DNA of 64,000 nt from Anaerotruncus sp. MC2020 (GTDB lineage Bacteria; Bacillota; Clostridia; Oscillospirales; Ruminococcaceae): contig KL370840.1 in the NCBI GenBank assembly GCA_000701945.1, positions 832,113-896,112 of the forward strand, written 5' to 3'. Below the pieces are notes generated by a model, which had not been told where the DNA came from, ran no database searches, and saw only the letters and a list, made by a program, of their open reading frames with translations. This document shows positions 46,845-56,053 of the stretch, in pieces (positions within the stretch are counted from its first letter, which is position 1; each line of letters begins with the position of its first letter). A program made the translations under genes and the position numbers.

Positions 46845-47125
46845 TGTTAAACACAAAATTCTTTTGAATCAGATTGCGAGTATTGACACATATGACAAAA
46901 AGCACCATCTACCGAGTTGATATCAGAAAGCAGCACATCAGTGTTATAGCCAAATCAGCTGTTAATTGCTTTTGATTACAAGCAGCTCGTTGATGCCCAT
47001 GATTATAAAGAACCCATGAATCACCTTTTTAATGAGTCATCTTTTGATTCACATTCTAACAAAATCGTACAGAAATATTAGTTAGAAACCGTTCAGTATT
47101 GGACGGCTTTTTATGTATAAACACC
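46845..47125. other. Intergenic between divergent operons
   Basis: No gene seen in the 280 bases before the + strand promoter. Some ORF-like stretches are short and lack RBS. Confidence 0.4.
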
Positions 47126-47154
47126 TTGAAATTATTGTTAGTATATGCTATAAT
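47126..47154 (+). promoter_or_regulatory. Promoter of the ten-gene operon, with overlapping palindrome
   Basis: TTGAAA (47126-47131), 17-base spacer, TATAAT (47149-47154). TTAGTATATGCTAT (47138-47151) lies in the spacer and over the -10, where a bound repressor would block polymerase. It matches the palindrome at 46096-46109 in 12 of 14 bases. Confidence 0.65.
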
Positions 47155-47202
47155 GATTTATAGTTTGCAACTGCTAACTGTATTACGGGAGGTTATTAAA
47201 CT

Positions 47203-48000
47203 ATGGAATTAGAATTAGGTGACGTACAGACTACCGCTCTCATACCGCTTGCTGTCAAGGCGAATGAAACTATGCGCAAGAACGCAAGGATCAAAGATCA
47301 AAAGGCAGTCGAGATCATTAAAGCGCTGAATATCGATACCACTCAGTATGATAAGTTCATGTCGCACGAGGGCGTTATCGCTCGGACTATCATGCTCGAC
47401 AGGCAACTGAAAAAAATCATTCAGAATGCGCCGGATACTGTGATTGTGAATGTAGGCGCAGGATTTGATGATCGTTTCTCAAGAATGGATAATGGAAGAA
47501 TACTATGGTTTGACCTTGACTTACCTGATGCGATCGCGGCAAGAAAAAAGGCTTTTTCTGAACGGGAACGTGTAACAATGCTTGCAGGGAATGCGCTGGT
47601 GGACGATTGGTGCAGTACGGTACAGGAAGCGCTTTCCAACAGGAAATCAAAGCCCGTGTTTATCGCTGAGGGCTTATTTATGTACCTCACGCTCGATCAG
47701 ATTAAAACTTTTCTGGAAGTACTGAAGAATAATTTCCCTGACGGAGGTATTCTTATAGCAGAACAGAATTGCAAGGCGATGCAAAAGAATGAAAAGCACC
47801 ATGATACGGTAAAAAATACCAATGCACATTTCCTGTCAGGTACTGATTCGGGTCAGGAGATCGCTGACCTGACAGCGGGCTTTCGACTTGTGGAAGAGCA
47901 CAGCTTCAATGAGGAAATGAAAAAATATAGCATTCGAGCAAAACTCTTTGCGCTGTTGCTACCCAAAATGAACGACCGCTGGGCGACATTTAATTGGTGA
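47203..48000 (+). CDS. LCM/PPM1-type SAM-dependent methyltransferase
   Basis: A 265-residue class I methyltransferase of the leucine carboxyl methyltransferase (PPM1/TcmP) family, which methylates carboxyl or hydroxyl groups. Motif I is VIVNVGAGFDDRF, followed by WFDLDLPDAI and FIAEGLFMYL, all typical. It is first in the operon; RBS ACGGGAGGTTATTAAACT. The likely substrate is a small acid or the cluster's product; this is inference from context. Confidence 0.85.
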   Translation: MELELGDVQTTALIPLAVKANETMRKNARIKDQKAVEIIKALNIDTTQYDKFMSHEGVIARTIMLDRQLKKIIQNAPDTVIVNVGAGFDDRFSRMDNGRILWFDLDLPDAIAARKKAFSERERVTMLAGNALVDDWCSTVQEALSNRKSKPVFIAEGLFMYLTLDQIKTFLEVLKNNFPDGGILIAEQNCKAMQKNEKHHDTVKNTNAHFLSGTDSGQEIADLTAGFRLVEEHSFNEEMKKYSIRAKLFALLLPKMNDRWATFNW

Positions 48001-48071
48001 CTAAACTTGTATAGCTTATGCTTAAGTATTGAAGAACAGGTATTAAAGTGTAGCGCGCAGAGGGAGAAGAG

Positions 48072-48683
48072 ATGAAGGATAAAGCAAAGAAATACGCCAA
48101 AATGTTCTCTAAGGCAATGAAAAAGTTTGGCAGAAGCGATTATAAGAAGCTTGAGAACGTTTTCTACAAGCGATACAATGAGCACCTGAACTCCGAGATG
48201 TATCAAAAATATCGCAAAACCTATCCTTCCATTGGTACGGATAAGGTTTACATTGGCATTACATTTGCCCAGATAATGCTGAAGCTCGGCTATTCAATAG
48301 ACGAAGCGATAGAAGCATGGGAAACGTATATAATGGCGGATAAATTGCGTATGGTTGAGGGAATTATAAAGCTTGCCGACTTCTTCGGGAAAGGATACAG
48401 CCTTTGCGGCAACTGGCTGGACAAGGATAAGAAGACACGAGATCAGGACGGCTCGGTTCTCTATGAATCCTATCATTATAATGACCGTGAGCTGGAATAT
48501 AAAATACACACCTGCGCGTATGTCACGCTGTTCGAGCATTATCATATCCGGAAATTCTGCAAGGCGTTCTGCAATAATGACCTTTGTATGTGTGTGCTGC
48601 ACAGGAGTGCAAAATTCATTCGGTATTCCGACAGGGTTGACGGCGATTACTGCCATGACAAGTTGATCAATTTGTCACGTTAG
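48072..48683 (+). CDS. L-2-amino-thiazoline-4-carboxylate hydrolase-like protein
   Basis: A 203-residue protein that fits the ATC-hydrolase family: basic N-terminal helix, WETYIMADKLRMVEG, and a conserved C-terminal VDGDYCHDKLINL block. The family opens a thiazoline ring formed from cysteine. Finding one beside a thiazoline-forming NRPS is suggestive, but many family members are uncharacterised. RBS AGAGGGAGAAGAG before ATG. Confidence 0.55.
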   Translation: MKDKAKKYAKMFSKAMKKFGRSDYKKLENVFYKRYNEHLNSEMYQKYRKTYPSIGTDKVYIGITFAQIMLKLGYSIDEAIEAWETYIMADKLRMVEGIIKLADFFGKGYSLCGNWLDKDKKTRDQDGSVLYESYHYNDRELEYKIHTCAYVTLFEHYHIRKFCKAFCNNDLCMCVLHRSAKFIRYSDRVDGDYCHDKLINLSR

Positions 48684-48694
48684 GGGGCTATTAT

Positions 48695-49684
48695 ATGAAA
48701 TTCGATAAACAGGATAAGGTATTTAGAGCGCCTGATGCGCTGAACAATCCGTTATATCAACTGACAAAGGCAGTTGTGAAAGCGGCAAAGATAAAGAACA
48801 GCCTTATTGGCACAAAGGAAGAAGTTCTTGCAAAAGCAGCAAAAATGAATGCGAAGAATCGTCATTTTGTTATGCCGAATGACAGCAAGGCACATTACAC
48901 TGATCATCTGATACATGGGCAGTATCACTGCCTTGAAATTGATATGGAAAAGAAACGGCGGAAGAATGCTGTACTGTTCGTGTTCGGCGGAGGAATGATA
49001 CTCGGCTCTGATAATGGAGATGTGGGGCTTTCAAGAAAAATTGCAAAAAACACAAATTCTGATGTGTGGTTCCCGTATTATCCGCTATGTCACGAACACG
49101 ATATGCTTGAAAATGTGCAGATGATATATGAGTGCTATGCGAAAATGCTCACATTCTACAAGCCTGAAAATATCGTATTTCTTGGATTTTCGTCTGGTGG
49201 TGCGCTGATACTTGATCTTATCACATATATCAATGAGCTTAATGACAGCGGCAATAGTATTCCAATGCCTGGGATGCTGATACCTGTTTCGCCCGGAAGC
49301 GTTCCCGTTACAGAAGCGGAGAAAGCAGCAATAAAAGCGCTTGATAAAAGGGATATAATGATACCCGCTGAGTATATGTATACCGCCCATGATATAATGT
49401 GTCACGGCAGAGATATTCCTGAAATATACCTTGCAACGGCGCACGGAGATTTTCGCAACGCTCCCTTGACGCATTTCTATTACGGCAGCGCTGAAACACT
49501 GTACGCCTTTGCTCCGAGTTATGCGGAGAGTTACCGAAAAGCAGGTGCGAAATGTGTCATTCATGTCGGAAAAGGGATGCATCACTGCTATGCACTGCAA
49601 TATTTCATTCCCGGCTGCAAACCTGCCTTTGATGAAGTGATGAGGCTAATTCAATACTATTTCAAAAAGGAGAAAAGAGTATGA
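48695..49684 (+). CDS. Alpha/beta hydrolase (HSL/esterase type)
   Basis: A 329-residue hydrolase. The oxyanion strand reads LFVFGGGMI (where HGGG is usual), the nucleophile elbow FLGFSSGGA, and the late GKGMHHCYAL supplies His. It resembles alpha/beta hydrolase_3 esterases. Starts 11 bases after the preceding stop and overlaps the next gene by four bases (ATGA), so it is tightly coupled. It could hydrolyse an ester or thioester of the cluster product. Confidence 0.8.
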   Translation: MKFDKQDKVFRAPDALNNPLYQLTKAVVKAAKIKNSLIGTKEEVLAKAAKMNAKNRHFVMPNDSKAHYTDHLIHGQYHCLEIDMEKKRRKNAVLFVFGGGMILGSDNGDVGLSRKIAKNTNSDVWFPYYPLCHEHDMLENVQMIYECYAKMLTFYKPENIVFLGFSSGGALILDLITYINELNDSGNSIPMPGMLIPVSPGSVPVTEAEKAAIKALDKRDIMIPAEYMYTAHDIMCHGRDIPEIYLATAHGDFRNAPLTHFYYGSAETLYAFAPSYAESYRKAGAKCVIHVGKGMHHCYALQYFIPGCKPAFDEVMRLIQYYFKKEKRV

Positions 49685-50253
49685 TAACAGAAAACAAATG
49701 GAATGCGAAAAACGCTTTGTGGATTCTGATTTATGTAGTACTGTACGTTGTTATGTCAGTGATAGTCTGCGTGTTGGGTTCGATACATCCGTTTTTCTTT
49801 GTATGCTATCAGATCACAGCCGGATTGATTGTAACAAGCGTTGCAGCAAAAGCCTTTGATAAGATCAGAGCGTTTGGAGTTGCCTGCTGTCTGTCGCTCG
49901 GAATGCTTGTTGCTTTCTTTGCGATGCAGGATGCAAATCTGTGGCATTGCTTGCCGGTTATCATCATCGCAGTGCTTGCCGAAATCGTCCGCTTGGCGTT
50001 TAAGTATAACTCAACGGGCGATTTGATAGCTTCTGTAATCATGTCGTTTTCAACATTTGGATACTACGGACAGATATGGTTCAACCGTGATTACACCTAT
50101 GAGTGTGCTGTTGAGGAAATGCCTGCCGGATATGCGGACACTCTTATGAACTGCAGCCCTGCATGGGCATTGCCTGTTGTCATTATCATTGGAATAGCGG
50201 TTGCTGTGGTGAATTACAATATCACGAAAAAACTGTTCAAATTCGATCAATAA
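49681..50253 (+). CDS. MptD/Trep_Strep-type ECF transporter S component
   Basis: A 190-residue protein with five or six membrane helices (ALWILIYVVLYVVMSVIVCVLG, FVCYQITAGLIVTSVAAKAF, WALPVVIIIGIAVAVV) and the mid motif DLIASVIMSFSTFGYYGQIW, characteristic of the Trep_Strep/MptD family of putative ECF substrate-binding subunits. These often sit beside YbtPQ-type ABC genes. No ECF energising module is encoded here. The stop-start overlap with the hydrolase indicates coupling. Confidence 0.75.
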   Translation: MITENKWNAKNALWILIYVVLYVVMSVIVCVLGSIHPFFFVCYQITAGLIVTSVAAKAFDKIRAFGVACCLSLGMLVAFFAMQDANLWHCLPVIIIAVLAEIVRLAFKYNSTGDLIASVIMSFSTFGYYGQIWFNRDYTYECAVEEMPAGYADTLMNCSPAWALPVVIIIGIAVAVVNYNITKKLFKFDQ

Positions 50254-50302
50254 TAGAAAGGTACTGCCTCGTAAAATGTAAAAACGAAAGGACTGAAAAG
50301 CT

Positions 50303-50554
50303 ATGTATAAGATAACAGTAAAAATTGACGGCATGATGTGCGGAATGTGCGAATCCCATATCAACGATGCCATTCGGAACAAGATGCCCGTAAAGAAAGT
50401 ATCTTCTTCTCATAAAAAAGGAGAAACAGTCATTATCAGCGAAAATGAACTGACTTCAGAAACAGTAACCGCCGCACTGGACGGTTCGGGTTATACTGTA
50501 ATGAGTGTAACTTGCGAACCGTATGAGAAGAAAGGCTTTTTCAGCAAAAAGTAA
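50303..50554 (+). CDS. Heavy-metal-associated (HMA) domain protein
   Basis: An 83-residue metal-binding protein with the CxxC loop DGMMCGMCESHINDAI, the usual site for Cu(I) or Zn(II). The basic tail (KKGFFSKK) is short. It could be a metallochaperone for a transporter. RBS CGAAAGGACTGAAAAGCT. It is in the operon between the S component and a methyltransferase. Confidence 0.85.
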   Translation: MYKITVKIDGMMCGMCESHINDAIRNKMPVKKVSSSHKKGETVIISENELTSETVTAALDGSGYTVMSVTCEPYEKKGFFSKK

Positions 50555-50566
50555 AGGAGAATCATC

Positions 50567-51352
50567 ATGAGTGCAAATTATAAGAACTGGGTACCCAACG
50601 GAATGATTACGGCATTGACCGCAGGAACGGCGGTTCTCGGTGTCGGAACAGCAGCACTGATGTGTGTGAATATGGATCCGAAGCTAAAAAAGGCGGTTGT
50701 TGGAACAGTTGGTGCAGGCGCACTTGTCTGCGGTGCAATGACAGCGTGGAGCATTTACGCACACGACAAGTTTTCTTATGATGGCAAGAGGCAGCTTTCA
50801 AAAGATATCGTCGAGGGTACTGCCAAATATGTTACACTGCCTGAAGGCGGTATCGGGCTTGACGTCGGCTGTGGAAGCGGTGCGCTGACTATTGCTTGTG
50901 CAAAGCGAAATCCTCAGGGCAGAATGATAGGAATTGACCGCTGGGGAATGGAATATGCTTCGTTCAGTCAGCAGCTTTGTGAAAACAATTCCAATGAAGA
51001 AGGCGTTCAGAATACAGAATTTCATAAAGGAGACGCCTGCAAGCTGGACTATCCCGATGAATACTTTGACGCAGTTACAAGTAATTATGTCTACCATAAC
51101 ATAACAGGTGCGGATAAGCAGGAGCTTCTCCGTGAAACGCTGCGTGTGCTGAAAAAAGGTGGAACTTTCGCTATTCATGACATTATGTCAAAGGCTCGTT
51201 ACGGCGATATGCAGCAGTTTATCAATGAACTATATAATGATGGCTATGAAGTTGTTGAGCTTATCGATACGACAGACGGCATGTTCATGACTAAGGGAGA
51301 AGCAAAAGTACTCGGATTGAGCGGCTCGTCACTGTTGATAGGAAAGAAGTGA
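50567..51352 (+). CDS. Membrane-associated class I methyltransferase
   Basis: A 261-residue protein. Two N-terminal hydrophobic segments (ITALTAGTAVLGVGTAALMC and AVVGTVGAGALVCGAMTAW) anchor a methyltransferase: motif I GLDVGCGSGALTI, GIDRWG, FDAVTSNYVYHNI, LRVLKKGGTFAIHDI. Membrane attachment suggests a lipid-like or exported substrate. RBS AAGGAGAATCATC. Confidence 0.82.
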   Translation: MSANYKNWVPNGMITALTAGTAVLGVGTAALMCVNMDPKLKKAVVGTVGAGALVCGAMTAWSIYAHDKFSYDGKRQLSKDIVEGTAKYVTLPEGGIGLDVGCGSGALTIACAKRNPQGRMIGIDRWGMEYASFSQQLCENNSNEEGVQNTEFHKGDACKLDYPDEYFDAVTSNYVYHNITGADKQELLRETLRVLKKGGTFAIHDIMSKARYGDMQQFINELYNDGYEVVELIDTTDGMFMTKGEAKVLGLSGSSLLIGKK

Positions 51353-51357
51353 GTATA

Positions 51358-51867
51358 ATGCTTCAGGCGCTTATATTCGGTCTGATATGGTCAGTCATGT
51401 GGAGTGTTTATGTATTTTTGATACTGAAATTCTATCCGTTTTCTATGCTGCACGACTATCCGAAAGACATTCAGGCTGCGGCGACTATTGAGGAACTGAC
51501 AAAAGCACAGGAAAAAGCCGCAAAACGATTCGGCGCAATTGGCGGGCTGGTCATTTTCGGTGTGCTCCTTGCATTTGGATTACTTAGATTTCACAGCGAG
51601 CAGGCTTCGTTTTTGCAGGTATTGAAGTATATCTTCATCATTGCTATGACATGGAATGTGGTTGATCTGCTGGTTATGGACTGGCTTATCGTATGCACGA
51701 TAACGCCGAAATGGATCGTATTAAGAGGAACAGAGGGCTGCAAAGGATACAAAGACTACTTTTACCATTTCAAAGGCTTTCTTATCGGCTGTGGGTATAC
51801 AACAATTATGGCGTTGCTGTTTTCGGGAATAGATTATGAAGTACTTCACCTATTTATATGGCATTGA
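51358..51867 (+). CDS. Hypothetical four-helix membrane protein
   Basis: A 169-residue protein with membrane helices at the start (LQALIFGLIWSVMWSVYVFL), middle (AIGGLVIFGVLLAFGLL, VLKYIFIIAMTWNVVDLLVM) and end (FLIGCGYTTIMALLFS). A GTG at 51349 in the same frame overlaps the previous stop; the ATG at 51358 was chosen. Not recognised; it is kept within the operon and may take part in transport or methyltransfer. Confidence 0.6.
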   Translation: MLQALIFGLIWSVMWSVYVFLILKFYPFSMLHDYPKDIQAAATIEELTKAQEKAAKRFGAIGGLVIFGVLLAFGLLRFHSEQASFLQVLKYIFIIAMTWNVVDLLVMDWLIVCTITPKWIVLRGTEGCKGYKDYFYHFKGFLIGCGYTTIMALLFSGIDYEVLHLFIWH

Positions 51868-51900
51868 ATTTTTATGTAAGGAAACCAAAGGGGGTGTATC

Positions 51901-52683
51901 ATGCCAAAAGAAGTCATTAGTGGTCTGCTGATACCTTTTCTCGGCACATCACTTGGTGCTGGCTGTGTTTTTTTCATGAAGCATGACCTGAAACGAGGCG
52001 TTCAGCGAGCTTTGACAGGCTTTGCCGCAGGCGTGATGACAGCAGCCTCAATATGGAGCCTTATCATTCCTGCGATGGATATGTCAGAGAATATGGGAAA
52101 ACTTGCATTTCTGCCTGCGGTGATTGGCTTTTGGTGTGGTATCCTGTTCCTTTTGCTGCTTGACAGCCTGATACCGCATTTGCACATGAACTCTGAGAAA
52201 GCCGAGGGACTGCCCTCAAAGCTGGCTCGGACAACAATGATGGTGCTTGCGGTCACACTGCATAATATTCCCGAAGGAATGGCTGTAGGAATCGTATACG
52301 CAGGATTTCTGACGGGTTCGGCAGATATGACAGCAGGTGGCGCACTGGCACTGGCTCTCGGCATAGCTATACAGAATTTTCCCGAAGGAGCAATCATATC
52401 TATGCCGCTTCATGTAGAGGGAAAAAGCAAAGGCAGGGCATTTGCAGGCGGTGTATTGTCTGGAACAGTCGAACCGGTCGGTGCACTTCTCACGATACTG
52501 TTTGCAAGACGATTGCTTCCAGTCATGCCGTATCTGTTGAGCTTCGCCGCCGGTGCAATGATATATGTCGTAGTGGAAGAACTGATACCAGAAATGTCGG
52601 AGGGCGAACATTCCAACATCGGCGTTGTCCTGTTTTCTATCGGCTTTACGCTGATGATGATATTGGATGTTGCGCTTGGATAG
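51901..52683 (+). CDS. ZIP family metal transporter
   Basis: A 260-residue transporter for Zn2+, Fe2+ or Mn2+. Eight membrane helices and both metal-binding signatures are present: VTLHNIPEGMAVG in TM4 and IAIQNFPEGAI in TM5. A His/acid loop (LIPHLHMNSEKAEG) sits between TM3 and TM4. It belongs to the GufA-like bacterial branch. Its presence in the operon is the best direct sign that the cluster deals with metal. Confidence 0.93.
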   Translation: MPKEVISGLLIPFLGTSLGAGCVFFMKHDLKRGVQRALTGFAAGVMTAASIWSLIIPAMDMSENMGKLAFLPAVIGFWCGILFLLLLDSLIPHLHMNSEKAEGLPSKLARTTMMVLAVTLHNIPEGMAVGIVYAGFLTGSADMTAGGALALALGIAIQNFPEGAIISMPLHVEGKSKGRAFAGGVLSGTVEPVGALLTILFARRLLPVMPYLLSFAAGAMIYVVVEELIPEMSEGEHSNIGVVLFSIGFTLMMILDVALG

Positions 52684-52696
52684 AAAGGAGAAAAAT

Positions 52697-53341
52697 ATGA
52701 CAAGCAAAGAATACAAAGAACTATCTATGAAAGAGTTTACAAAGGCTGCCGAGATCTATGAATCGGACAATGCAGGCGTGTACAATATGTGCAAGAAGGA
52801 TTATCCGGATGTACTCGCGGAGCTCGAAAAAGAGCCGTTTAACGACCTGCTGGACTGCGGCTGTGGAACAGGTCCTATGCTGACGCTGCTTCATAATAAG
52901 TATCCCGACAAGCATTATACAGGAATTGACCTGACACCGAAAATGATCGAAGTCGCAAAAAAGAAAAATATGAAGGGCGTGGAGCTTGTGGTCGGAGACT
53001 GCGAGAATCTGCCATTTGCAGAGAATTCCTTTGATGTGGTTATATGCTGCGAGAGCTTTCATCACTATCCAAATCCGCAGGATTTCTTCAGCAGCGTGTA
53101 TCGTGTCCTCCGTCCGAACGGCAGACTTGTACTGCGCGATGTGACTATGGGTACCTCTTTCGGACGTTGGTTCTGCAATAAAATTGAGATACCGCTGATA
53201 AATCTGAAAGGTAAAGGCGATGTTCATATGTACAACAGGAATGAGGTGCAAGAGCTCTGCAAAAATGCAGGATTGCACATGGAATCCTTTGAAAAGCGTG
53301 GATTCTGCCGTCTGCATTGTGTTGCAAGAAAAAATGGATAA
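52697..53341 (+). CDS. Class I SAM-dependent methyltransferase (UbiE/Methyltransf_11)
   Basis: A 214-residue enzyme. Motif I LLDCGCGTGPMLTL, GIDLTPKMIEVA, motif IV FDVVICCESFHHYP, and VLRPNGRLVLRDV. It is the third methyltransferase in the operon. The ATG at 52697 follows AAAGGAGAAAAAT 13 bases after the ZIP stop. Substrate unknown. Confidence 0.88.
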   Translation: MTSKEYKELSMKEFTKAAEIYESDNAGVYNMCKKDYPDVLAELEKEPFNDLLDCGCGTGPMLTLLHNKYPDKHYTGIDLTPKMIEVAKKKNMKGVELVVGDCENLPFAENSFDVVICCESFHHYPNPQDFFSSVYRVLRPNGRLVLRDVTMGTSFGRWFCNKIEIPLINLKGKGDVHMYNRNEVQELCKNAGLHMESFEKRGFCRLHCVARKNG

Positions 53342-53359
53342 GCGCGAAAGGATAGGGAT

Positions 53360-54010
53360 ATGTATTTAGTATTCTCAATATTAGGATTAATCGGAGGACT
53401 GCTTTGCTGCATAGGAGATATTCTCTTTGATTTAAAAGGCAAAGGAAATGAAAAGCTCGGAACTTCTAAGAATATTGACAGCAACTGGCTCAAAATGGCT
53501 GACTGGAGATTCGGTCTGTCCATTGCACTTGCAATGATAGGCGATGCAATGGTGGGACTCGGCTTTTATTCTATCGGTATGCAAATCGCTGAAACACACT
53601 CTCTGCTTGGCTATTTGACAATCGGTTTCGGATATTTCGGTGCAATGGCAGGTATTTTCATTCACTCATTTCTATGTGTTCAGGCACTTATCTACAAAGG
53701 TTCAATGATACATGGAAATCTTCAAGTTGCCGACGATATTCTCGAAAAAATATACAAGCAGATCATGCCGACATTTCTTTTAGGCTATGCAACACTTTTA
53801 GTACCGACAGTACTTGTGATAATTGCTATTATCAATGGAGCTCTTGATGTACCGAAGATATGCATACTGCTGAATCCAATCGTATTTCTGATATTTGGAA
53901 CGACTTGTCGAAAAATTGACCCTGTTAGATTTCAGGATCTGCCCGGAATCATCATGCCGAGCTTTGGGCTTTCTATGTTCGGGCTTATAGGAATACTAAA
54001 CCTTATATAA
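53360..54010 (+). CDS. DUF6796-like membrane protein
   Basis: A 216-residue protein with six or seven helices. It begins MYLVFSILGLIGGLLCCIGD and has the segment DWRFGLSIALAMIGDAMVGLG. It is the last gene of the operon, 18 bases after the methyltransferase. Function unknown; it resembles families found with SAM enzymes and ABC pairs in gut Firmicutes, from memory rather than from a search. Confidence 0.65.
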   Translation: MYLVFSILGLIGGLLCCIGDILFDLKGKGNEKLGTSKNIDSNWLKMADWRFGLSIALAMIGDAMVGLGFYSIGMQIAETHSLLGYLTIGFGYFGAMAGIFIHSFLCVQALIYKGSMIHGNLQVADDILEKIYKQIMPTFLLGYATLLVPTVLVIIAIINGALDVPKICILLNPIVFLIFGTTCRKIDPVRFQDLPGIIMPSFGLSMFGLIGILNLI

Positions 54011-54166
54011 AAAAAGCAAAATACTATAAACACAATATGGCGAATAGATTATTTAGCTAAGAAACATTAAAGCGATATATAAGCTGTGGGTGAGTTCTGG
54101 TGCTGTCGGAATTAGACTTGAAATCACCTCAATACTCTATAACTCTTAGTAGCTGTTTTTTATATG
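54011..54166. other. Intergenic downstream of the ten-gene operon
   Basis: No gene seen before the terminator. Confidence 0.5.
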
Positions 54167-54199
54167 AGCCGAACATATACATAATATGTGCGGCTTTTT
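54167..54199 (+). terminator. Terminator of the ten-gene operon
   Basis: Stem AGCCGAACATAT / ATATGTGCGGCT with one mismatch and a 5-base loop, followed by TTTTTG. It separates the operon from the NRPS operon. Confidence 0.75.
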
Positions 54200-54367
54200 G
54201 TGTGCCGCGTGGGACGATCTGTAATTATATCCTCCGCGTAAAACGTAGCAATGCCAAAACAGAGCAGAGCTTCTTCTGCTGATCGAAAAGACTTATAATG
54301 AAGGTGTACATATATATAGTGCAGTAGGAAAAGAGCACATAATTAGATACTTTAACATTTAAACTTG

Positions 54368-54418
54368 TTGACAAGATGAGTGTAATTGTATATAATTGTT
54401 GTTAGAGCTTTCTAACAA
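54368..54418 (+). promoter_or_regulatory. NRPS operon promoter with palindrome at the start point
   Basis: TTGACA (54368-54373), 17-base spacer, TATAAT (54391-54396), then TTGTTAGA GCTT TCTAACAA (54399-54418), an 8-bp perfect dyad placed over the transcription start. The eno promoter has the same layout and a TTGACAAGATG start. An operator or a 5' stem-loop. Confidence 0.8.
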
Positions 54419-54441
54419 ATAAAAATAAAAGGAGCATTCAA

Positions 54442-56037
54442 ATGAAGCTTTCGGATAAATTATCAAAATGGAATATTTCCTTATCGCCCGGGTTTACCGC
54501 AAGGGATAAGGAGATCATCGAAAAGATCAACGGTGTATCAAGCAGCGAAAGCATCCTCCCATATCATCATTATATCAGTGAAAACATCGTGAAATACAGC
54601 TCTAATATCGCTGTACACGGTGAAAAGCGCGACTATACCTACAAGGAGTTTTTTGATAAGGCAAGAGCAGTCTCGTATCATATCTCCATTCGTTATAAGC
54701 AGGGCTCAAGAGTAGCCGTGCTTATGGGAAAAGGGAGTGAGCTTATTGTATCAGCTCTCGGTATTGCCCTTGCAGGCTGCGTATACGCTCCCCTCGACAG
54801 CGATTTTTCAAAGGACAGTGTTATGTACTGTCTTAAAAATATGTCTCCTGCGTGTATAATGGCAGACAAGAGATGGCGCGAGCTTCTGCGAGACAGCGGA
54901 TATGATGTTGTTTGCATGGACGATATTGATTTTAACGGCGGAAGAGATTTCGATTTCAGATCTGTCGGATTGGACGATCCGTTCTGTATCATACACACAT
55001 CAGGCTCGACAGGATTTCCGAAGGGAGTAGAGATCAATCAGCGCGGACTTATAAGCTGTCTGCTATACACCAACAGGCTCTTCGGAGCCGATTATTCTGA
55101 TTGCGTGTTATCGCTAACTAACCATTGTCATGATATGTCATTGTACGATATTTTTGGTATGTTTCTCTGCGGCGGTGCTGTCGCAGTGATCGAGCATAGT
55201 CACTGGAAGGATCCCTTCATATGGAGCATCATCATCGAGCGCGCTGGTGTCACGATATGGAACTCCGTTCCCTCATTCCTTGAGCTATACATCGAAACAA
55301 TGCCGGAGGAAGCCGAGGCTTCCATAAAGCAGCTAAAAGTGATAATTCACGGCGGTGATTACTTCAAGCCTTCCCATGCGGAGAGGATACTCACAATTAA
55401 TCCCGGCTGCCGCGTGTTCAATTCGGGAGGACCTACAGAAACGACACTGTGGAATATATATCATCAGGTTACCAGAGAAGATGCCGCAAGCGGACTTATT
55501 CCATACGGCGTGCCGTTCCCCGATACGGAGTACTACATACTCGGTGATAATAATGAGCTTCTTCCGACAGAACAGGTCGGAGTTATGTATGTATGCGGAG
55601 TCGGAACAGCTAAGGGATATATCGGCGGAAGGGATCACGACAGGTTTATTACCGCAGAGGACGGCAGCACGCTTTACAATACGGGAGACACAGGGTATTA
55701 CTCCGGGAACGGCTACATCGTTTTCAAGGGCAGGACGGACTCCCAGATAAAAAGGTATGGCAAGCGGATAGAGCTGGACGGAATAAAGAAATGTGCTCTT
55801 GGCTTCCGTGATATAACAGATGCTGCTGTTGCCGCATACGGCGATAATAACAGGACTATCTGTCTGTTCTACAGCTCGTCGGAAGCCATTGGGGAGACTG
55901 TGCTTCGCTCGTATCTGTCGGTGACCTTACCGGATTATATGCTCCCCAACAGATATGTCCGCGTAAACGGGATTCCGTATACAAACAACGGAAAGCCCGA
56001 TATCAAGCGGCTTCTCAAAGAATACTGTGAACAGTGA
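54442..56037 (+). CDS. Stand-alone NRPS adenylation protein
   Basis: A 531-residue amino-acid-activating enzyme that makes an aminoacyl-AMP and loads a carrier protein. A3 IIHTSGSTGFPKG (185-195), A5 NSGGPTETTLWN, A7 YNTGDTGYYS, A8 KGRTDSQIKRYGKRIELDGI, and A10 NNGKPDIK are present. There is no condensation domain and no carrier domain. D231 in HDMSLYDIF shows an amino acid rather than aryl acid. Pocket residues read roughly D-M-Y-N-I-G-S-L-W, which shares D, Y, N and W with the cysteine code; this is tentative. RBS AAAAGGAGCATTCAA. Confidence 0.88.
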   Translation: MKLSDKLSKWNISLSPGFTARDKEIIEKINGVSSSESILPYHHYISENIVKYSSNIAVHGEKRDYTYKEFFDKARAVSYHISIRYKQGSRVAVLMGKGSELIVSALGIALAGCVYAPLDSDFSKDSVMYCLKNMSPACIMADKRWRELLRDSGYDVVCMDDIDFNGGRDFDFRSVGLDDPFCIIHTSGSTGFPKGVEINQRGLISCLLYTNRLFGADYSDCVLSLTNHCHDMSLYDIFGMFLCGGAVAVIEHSHWKDPFIWSIIIERAGVTIWNSVPSFLELYIETMPEEAEASIKQLKVIIHGGDYFKPSHAERILTINPGCRVFNSGGPTETTLWNIYHQVTREDAASGLIPYGVPFPDTEYYILGDNNELLPTEQVGVMYVCGVGTAKGYIGGRDHDRFITAEDGSTLYNTGDTGYYSGNGYIVFKGRTDSQIKRYGKRIELDGIKKCALGFRDITDAAVAAYGDNNRTICLFYSSSEAIGETVLRSYLSVTLPDYMLPNRYVRVNGIPYTNNGKPDIKRLLKEYCEQ

Positions 56038-56053
56038 GCAGACGGAGAATAAT

